The notes below the pieces were generated by a model, which ran no database searches, had not been told where the DNA came from, and saw nothing but the letters and a program-made list of their open reading frames with translations. This document shows, one piece after another, positions 6,500-10,625 of a stretch of DNA of 10,625 nucleotides. The DNA is from Euryarchaeota archaeon TMED132 (GTDB lineage: Archaea; Thermoplasmatota; Poseidoniia; Poseidoniales; Poseidoniaceae). Position 1 is the first letter of the stretch. Each line of letters opens with the position of its first letter. A program made the translations under genes and the position numbers. The stretch spans positions 1 through 10,625 of the forward strand of contig NHGH02000033.1 of assembly GCA_002172355.2 (NCBI GenBank), read 5' to 3'.

Positions 6500-7881
6500 A
6501 TCGCATCTGAAGCGAGGAATTCACTTACTAAGTGCTCATTTTGAGAGCGCTTTTCATGTAATTCTGAAAGCCATTCCGTGGCTCTGTCGATACATAATTG
6601 CTTCATTTCGCCTGCAAGAATCTTACCTGCTCGATAATCGGAATTAATGGATTGTAAGAACTCATCATCATCTTCAAAGAAGTACATCATATACTGATAG
6701 GCAACATCCACATCAGGATTACCGCCAAGTCTCCTATGTTCTTCTACGGTGGATTGACCGCCGGAATATGCTCGCTTGATCTTCTTGGCAACCTGGTCGA
6801 TTTCATCACCCAAAAATATTGTAGTTTTTGGCTTGCTACTACTCATCTTATCACCAGTCAAACCAACGGCAAAATGATGATATGTTGAAGAAGGTGCTAA
6901 GAGACCCATTCCCCCTAGTTCTCTCTCATACTCTAATAATTTACTGCGAATTCTAATTTTGTCCTTTGATGTTGCACCTGGGACGTTCACTGTACCGTGT
7001 TTAGGATTAGAAATTATGTCGGAATATCCAATAGCACTCAAACAAGAAACGATTCCATCAAATATAGCCCCAAGTTTCGCTTTGTCAATTCTCCCATTAG
7101 GCTGTTGGCCTAATATTTCGGCATTATCTTCCTGAATAGAAAGTCCTATGACCACTCCAGAGTTCTTACCATCATTAACATTGAACCAATTGGTTTTAGC
7201 AGCCAATCCTCTAGTTAGCCTAAGATGGGGGTCTTGGTCGACGCCGACGGGAACAACGATAGGTCTCAATCCACCATATTCCTCAGTTTGCGGATGTAAG
7301 ATGTCACCTACTTGCACCATTGGGGCTTGAACATGGGCTAAGTTAGTGTCTCCTGAAAAGCCATAGATGGATTCAAATTCGTTAAGATTGGTTCTTTTAC
7401 CTAGTTGGAATCCGAGTCGTTGAACTATTGGTCTACTCGACTGAAAATATACTTGAGTCTTTTCAGGATCTAGTCCTAGAGCAGCATAATTAGAAATATA
7501 TTCTTTCAGTGCAATCTCTCTACCCTTTGAAAGTGAAACACCACGGGTAGCCTGACTTTCCAAGTCAGCCACCGCTATGGTTACATCTCCACCTTGCTTT
7601 TGAAACCACTTAACTTGTTCAATTACCATCGAATGCCCCATGTGCATTTTTCCACTTGGCATAAGTCCGGTTAGTACACCGAATTTATCACCAGAATTCT
7701 TAGCATCTAATACTACATCTAAGTCTCTGTGAGCGAAAATTATTCCTCTTCGATGGAGTTTAGATGGTTCATTAACCTGAACTTTATCCATAGATGAAAG
7801 GCCAAATTGTTCGATAATTCTGGAATAATCAGTAGATTGATTACTACTCCAAGGGTCAATCTTAACATCTCCCCCTCCCAT
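6496..7881 (-). CDS. trpS: Tryptophan--tRNA ligase (archaeal type)
   Basis: Class Ic synthetase that charges tRNA-Trp in the cytoplasm. 461 aa. HIGH signature as PSGKMHMGH (75-83); VPVGVDQDPHLRLTR (210-224), the TrpRS GxDQDxxxRLxR signature that separates it from TyrRS; KMSKS loop as KMSSS (345-349). The N-terminal region (DYSRIIEQFG, then HRDLDVVLDA) and FESIYGFSGDTN resemble haloarchaeal TrpRS. About 100 residues (roughly 232-335) separate the DQD helix from KMSSS, longer than in short bacterial enzymes; I cannot assign a separate function to them. The ATG at 7881 is preceded by GAGG seven bases upstream. It is transcribed in the same direction as the exported-protein gene, with a 72-base gap holding a hairpin. 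Confidence 0.93.
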   Translation of the reverse strand: MGGGDVKIDPWSSNQSTDYSRIIEQFGLSSMDKVQVNEPSKLHRRGIIFAHRDLDVVLDAKNSGDKFGVLTGLMPSGKMHMGHSMVIEQVKWFQKQGGDVTIAVADLESQATRGVSLSKGREIALKEYISNYAALGLDPEKTQVYFQSSRPIVQRLGFQLGKRTNLNEFESIYGFSGDTNLAHVQAPMVQVGDILHPQTEEYGGLRPIVVPVGVDQDPHLRLTRGLAAKTNWFNVNDGKNSGVVIGLSIQEDNAEILGQQPNGRIDKAKLGAIFDGIVSCLSAIGYSDIISNPKHGTVNVPGATSKDKIRIRSKLLEYERELGGMGLLAPSSTYHHFAVGLTGDKMSSSKPKTTIFLGDEIDQVAKKIKRAYSGGQSTVEEHRRLGGNPDVDVAYQYMMYFFEDDDEFLQSINSDYRAGKILAGEMKQLCIDRATEWLSELHEKRSQNEHLVSEFLASDAI

Positions 7882-7924
7882 AGAATAGCCTCATATCGTG
7901 GGCAGACCAATCAGCCATGAAGGC

Positions 7925-7944
7925 TTCGCTCATTATTGAGCGAA
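7925..7944 (-). terminator. Perfect 8-bp hairpin between the exported-protein gene and trpS
   Basis: TTCGCTCA and TGAGCGAA form a perfect inverted repeat around a four-base loop. It begins nine bases after the stop codon of the exported-protein gene on the minus strand. It has no following T run, so a classical intrinsic terminator is doubtful. It may be a transcript end or stability element, or an operator for trpS; the loop region reads AATAAT on the minus strand and could be TATA-like for trpS. Confidence 0.4.
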
Positions 7945-7953
7945 AGTGGCTAT

Positions 7954-9207
7954 CTATTCGGCTTCACTTATGGTATCAAGATGATTTTCACTTCTTGCAA
8001 GTGGCCCAATTCCTTCATTTTTCAAGACTAATAGCATAGTAATGATTACTCCTGCACCTACTGTGAATGCAACATATGGAATCCAAGGCGACTTACTTTC
8101 CGCTGGCCTTGGAATGACAAGCCAAGTAAATACGAGGTTTTCTTGATCTACAAATCTCTTTGACCATTTGAATAAATCTGTCGTTTCGTGCGCTGCAATA
8201 GTTATTGCTGCACTGTGATTATTCCAAAATTCAGTCATCTCAATAATATCATAATCATTACCAGTCAAAGTAATGTTAACCCTATTACCATTTACTATAC
8301 TAATATGTAAATATTGATTGTCATAGTGTGAGTATCCCTCTTTTGTATGGCGCATTTCAGAAATATTTTCCATTTCACCATTTGAATCAATTATGGATAA
8401 AATCTGAGAATCATTAACATCAAAGGCCCAAGTTAGAGGTACATTCCATCTACCTGGGTTTATACTGGTACACTGTTCAGTGATTAAAGACTCAAAGGAT
8501 AAAACATAATTTTGTCCAACTTGATTTATTGAGTGGTCTAATTGATAGCATTTACTTGCACTCCAGTAAGACCAAGTTTGACCCCAAGTAGTAAGCCAAG
8601 CATCTGCTTGTTCGCTTATGTATTGTTCAATATCCTTATCGTGCCTTATAGTAGCATCATTTACTCTACCAATCCAATATAGATTTACTAAGCCACCCTC
8701 ATCAACTGCATCTTCCACCTGTTGTTTAGAACCGATAATCTGTTCCAGACTACCTCCTCTCCTACCAAGGTTATACCAATCAAGCATATCGATAGGCGTA
8801 TCATTTGAAGAATGCCAAGCAGTACCTTGCAAGTTGGTATTATCACCATGAACCATAAATCCATTCTCAGAAATTATCTGATGTTGATACTGTGATAATG
8901 AATCAGGAGTGAAGGTGGAAATGGGAGATTCACCCCATCGATTTGCGGAGACACGTTGCTCGATATACTGGCGACATTCAGTAGCGACTGCACCTGGGTC
9001 TGCTTTCCAAGAGAGGCCTTGCATCCCATAGCAACCAAATTCATCACCATTATCTAGCCTTTCTTGGGCCAGAGAGGTCGTCAACCAGCCATCTTCTTGC
9101 CAATCAGATTGAGCCATAACACTAGGAGAAATTATAATTGACGACAATAAAAAAACCACAAAGACTGTCGAGGTGCGAGTAAAAATGCTAGAGTAATACT
9201 CGCTCAT
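7954..9207 (-). CDS. Secreted, C-terminally membrane-anchored protein of unknown function
   Basis: 417 aa from the ATG at 9207; not recognised. Residues 1-32 are a signal peptide (basic Arg at 11, hydrophobic VFVVFLLSSIIIS, A-type cleavage site at SVMA-QS). A large extracellular domain follows, unusually rich in Trp, with four cysteines (C59, C78, C220, C246) that could make two disulfides, and N-x-S/T sequons at N265, N281, N311 and N330. A transmembrane helix at about 376-395 (YVAFTVGAGVIITML) and a 20-residue acidic cytoplasmic tail end the protein. The outline is that of a type I surface protein. An upstream in-frame ATG at 9270 lies before the TATA-like box at 9250-9257 and would bury the signal peptide, so I rejected it. 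Its role cannot be inferred from neighbours. Confidence 0.8.
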   Translation of the reverse strand: MSEYYSSIFTRTSTVFVVFLLSSIIISPSVMAQSDWQEDGWLTTSLAQERLDNGDEFGCYGMQGLSWKADPGAVATECRQYIEQRVSANRWGESPISTFTPDSLSQYQHQIISENGFMVHGDNTNLQGTAWHSSNDTPIDMLDWYNLGRRGGSLEQIIGSKQQVEDAVDEGGLVNLYWIGRVNDATIRHDKDIEQYISEQADAWLTTWGQTWSYWSASKCYQLDHSINQVGQNYVLSFESLITEQCTSINPGRWNVPLTWAFDVNDSQILSIIDSNGEMENISEMRHTKEGYSHYDNQYLHISIVNGNRVNITLTGNDYDIIEMTEFWNNHSAAITIAAHETTDLFKWSKRFVDQENLVFTWLVIPRPAESKSPWIPYVAFTVGAGVIITMLLVLKNEGIGPLARSENHLDTISEAE

Positions 9208-9249
9208 GACTACTGCTCTGTTGAATGTGATTTGAAATTTCGTATCCGA

Positions 9250-9257
9250 ATAATATA
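9250..9257 (-). promoter_or_regulatory. TATA box TATATTAT for the exported-protein gene
   Basis: On the minus strand, TATATTAT sits about 46 bases before the ATG at 9207. A start site about 25 bases downstream would leave a leader of roughly 20 bases. This supports 9207 over 9270 as the start. The 126-base divergent spacer (9208-9333) otherwise holds only an A-rich stretch at 9271-9283. Confidence 0.5.
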
Positions 9258-9281
9258 CAGAACCTATCAAAAACGAAAAAA

Positions 9282-9291
9282 AATACTTTAA
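9282..9291 (+). promoter_or_regulatory. TATA-like box for the acyltransferase gene
   Basis: AATACTTTAA after an A-rich stretch lies about 47 bases before the ATG at 9334. This predicts a start site near 9312 and a leader of about 20 bases. It argues against the GTG at 9295 as the start, since that codon would not be transcribed. Confidence 0.35.
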
Positions 9292-9333
9292 TCAGTGGCA
9301 ATTATCAAAGGGTATTGTATTTCAGTTAACAAT

Positions 9334-10119
9334 ATGCCCAATTCATCTGAACTCGAGATGGCATGGAATGAATTGAAGCAACATTGGTACATTAAGCCAT
9401 ATAATGGAAGCATTCCAAGTACTCCTGGTTACTCTTTTATCCGTTTCATATTTTCTCCTCTAATCAGAGGAATTATGCGAATAAAAGCCTCTGGTCTCAA
9501 TAATATTCCAACATCTGGACCAACTATTTTGGCAGCTAATCACCTATCGCACGTCGACCCAGTACTAATCATAGCATCATCTCGAAGAAAAGCACATTAT
9601 CTTGCAAAGGATGGTCATTTCAAAAATTTCTGGCTTAGGCAATTTATGAAAATGACTGGTCAAATCAAAACCCATAGAGAAGAAGGAGGAGACCAAGCAC
9701 TATCATCTGCAGCAGATGTACTATCTGCAAGAAGTGCATTAGGCATTTTCCCTGAGGGCACACGTTCTAAGAAAACCGAAGCACCTTTGCTTCTACCGGG
9801 AAAAACAGGTGTAGCTAGACTTGCTGCTTCATACCCCGAAACTATAGTAATGCCAATCGCACTAAATGGGACAAGAGAAATGATGTCACCTCAAACTCAC
9901 AAACTACCACGATTATGGAAACCAATTCACATAAATATCGGAAAAGGAATCACATGGATGGAATGGTTAGAAGACCCAAAAGGTGGCAATACTAGTGTTG
10001 AGGATTTAAAATCATTAAAAGAACAAGATGAACATGAGATAAAGGCTAGACTCGCTTCACTCTATAGAAAATTTACCGACCAATTGATGACCTCGATTAA
10101 ACATCTTGGGGCTCCATAA
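9334..10119 (+). CDS. PlsC-like 1-acyl-glycerol-3-phosphate acyltransferase
   Basis: Member of the PlsC/LPLAT family, which in bacteria transfers a fatty acyl chain to lysophosphatidic acid at the membrane. 261 aa from the ATG at 9334. Motif I is N69-H70-x4-D75 (catalytic His and Asp), motif II is near GQIKTHR (109-115), motif III is FPEGTRS (139-145), and motif IV is VMPIALNG (172-179). All catalytic parts are intact. A hydrophobic stretch before motif I (FIRFIFSPLIRGIM) may associate with the membrane. Acyl-ester lipids are not standard for archaea, but Marine Group II genomes have been reported to carry bacterial-type lipid genes, so a role in ester lipid synthesis is plausible. The substrate could also be another acyl acceptor. 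GTG at 9295 is an alternative start. Confidence 0.9.
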   Translation: MPNSSELEMAWNELKQHWYIKPYNGSIPSTPGYSFIRFIFSPLIRGIMRIKASGLNNIPTSGPTILAANHLSHVDPVLIIASSRRKAHYLAKDGHFKNFWLRQFMKMTGQIKTHREEGGDQALSSAADVLSARSALGIFPEGTRSKKTEAPLLLPGKTGVARLAASYPETIVMPIALNGTREMMSPQTHKLPRLWKPIHINIGKGITWMEWLEDPKGGNTSVEDLKSLKEQDEHEIKARLASLYRKFTDQLMTSIKHLGAP

Positions 10120-10120
10120 T

Positions 10121-10130
10121 TGATATATGG
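10121..10130 (+). promoter_or_regulatory. TATA-like box for the gene at the right edge
   Basis: TGATATATGG immediately follows the acyltransferase stop. A start site about 25 bases downstream would fall at or near the GTG at 10149, giving a leaderless transcript, or a leader of about 20 bases to the ATG at 10170. This suggests the next gene has its own promoter. Confidence 0.45.
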
Positions 10131-10135
10131 TGGAA

Positions 10136-10154
10136 GCGCGTAAATATTGTGCGC
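10136..10154. repeat. GC-rich inverted repeat over the putative start site
   Basis: GCGC arms flank an AT-rich centre and extend through two G-U and two A-U pairs into an eight-pair stem with a three-base loop when read as plus-strand RNA. It lies between the TATA-like box at 10121-10130 and the ATG at 10170, so it may be an operator or the 3' hairpin of the acyltransferase transcript. No T run follows. Confidence 0.35.
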
Positions 10155-10625
10155 AGCGTTTATACTCCCATGGGACCATTGGTTTTGGAGAAAGAAGTTG
10201 ATGAAGAAAAGTTATCTGCAGAATTAAGAGGTTTGGAATTACTTTACGAAATCGCTCATCAATCATCCAACTGGAGACTCGAATTATCAAGTACAAGGCC
10301 ATTTATTCGATCTAACGATGGCTCTCCAGAGATTCAAATCGACATATTTTCTTGTATTTCCAATAAATTATTGAAAAATAATGACCACTTATCGATAACA
10401 ATGAGTATGAAGAATGTCTGTGTATTAACAGACTTTGACTCTAATGATGACATACCTGCTAGTGATGCGATGATATCGCTGATTCTACTAGGAAATTCTG
10501 GCTGGCCACATAAACACACTCCTGAAACGTTAGAGGAAAAATCAGTTGGTTATTTCAAAGAAACTTGCGAGATTGAAGGCATTAAAAGTTCTAATATCGA
10601 TTTTCGTGATTTAGAATTATTAGAT
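10149..10625 (+). CDS. Hypothetical protein, 3' end beyond the window
   Basis: The frame is open to the right edge without a stop, giving 152 codons from the ATG at 10170 or 159 from the GTG at 10149. I do not recognise it. The visible part is soluble and acidic, beginning PLVLEKEVDEEKLSAELRGL (a probable helix). A beta-type region follows (WRLELSST, EIQIDIFSCIS, HLSITMSMKNVCVLTDFD) and then a helix (ASDAMISLILLG). There is no signal peptide, membrane segment or metal motif. It follows the acyltransferase in the same direction after 29 bases (to the GTG), with a TATA-like box in between. I left the start at 10149 because the TATA spacing fits a leaderless GTG; the ATG at 10170 is equally possible. 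Confidence 0.65.
   Translation, partial: MRSVYTPMGPLVLEKEVDEEKLSAELRGLELLYEIAHQSSNWRLELSSTRPFIRSNDGSPEIQIDIFSCISNKLLKNNDHLSITMSMKNVCVLTDFDSNDDIPASDAMISLILLGNSGWPHKHTPETLEEKSVGYFKETCEIEGIKSSNIDFRDLELLD

Noticed and set aside
9208..9270. Longer start for the exported protein
   Set aside because: It lies upstream of the TATA-like box at 9250-9257 and would put 21 residues ahead of a standard signal peptide.
9295..9333. GTG start for the acyltransferase
   Set aside because: It would fall before the predicted transcription start, and the added residues do not resemble the family; kept only as an alternative.
10057..10519. Two minus-strand frames (10057-10302 and 10334-10519)
   Set aside because: They oppose the acyltransferase 3' end and the longer open plus-strand frame that runs to the edge; composition looks like shadow frames.
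1..10625. CRISPR array, insertion sequence, toxin-antitoxin or defence system
   Set aside because: No regularly spaced repeats, transposase or integrase motifs, terminal inverted repeats or recognisable defence domains were seen on either strand.

Overview
The window looks like a chromosomal segment of an uncultivated planktonic archaeon, most likely in Thermoplasmatota (Marine Group II/Poseidoniales or a close relative). The evidence is a set of archaeal proteins: a KH-beta-CASP ribonuclease of the aCPSF1/FttA type, a 20S proteasome beta subunit, an archaeal SepF, a ZPR1 zinc-finger protein and an archaeal/haloarchaeal-type TrpRS. Alongside them is a bacterial-style PlsC acyltransferase, which is unusual for archaea but has been reported for Marine Group II. 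The lineage is an inference from gene content, not from a search. Several genes have TATA-like boxes placed for leaderless or short-leader transcripts, while others have clear Shine-Dalgarno sequences.

Layout. 1-1041: a family 2 glycosyltransferase (+) whose 3' end runs into a tRNA-Pro(UGG) gene on the opposite strand. 1076-2195: on the minus strand, upstream of the tRNA, a small zinc-ribbon protein and a member of the pyruvoyl-dependent arginine decarboxylase family that has lost its Ser-Ser self-cleavage site. 2246-2551: a divergent two-helix membrane protein whose stop abuts that of aCPSF1. 2552-5151: psmB followed by aCPSF1 (minus), a pairing of protein and RNA turnover genes. 5280-6499: divergent sepF-zpr1 with an ATGA overlap. 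6496-7881: TrpRS (minus), convergent with zpr1 with overlapping stop codons. 7954-9207: a secreted, C-terminally anchored protein of unknown function (minus). 9334-10119: PlsC-like acyltransferase (+). 10149 to the right edge: a partial unknown gene (+).

Functionally this is mostly housekeeping: translation (tRNA-Pro, TrpRS), RNA 3'-end formation and termination (aCPSF1), protein degradation (PsmB), division (SepF), lipid synthesis (PlsC) and glycosylation (GT2). I see no CRISPR array, insertion sequence, integrase, toxin-antitoxin pair or defence island, and no stretch over 300 bases lacks a gene. I do not see a clear new multi-gene system. The most unusual item is the predicted non-processing arginine decarboxylase homologue, which sits beside an unknown zinc-ribbon protein and opposite a small membrane protein. 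Next come the tRNA/glycosyltransferase overlap and the very tight convergent gene junctions.
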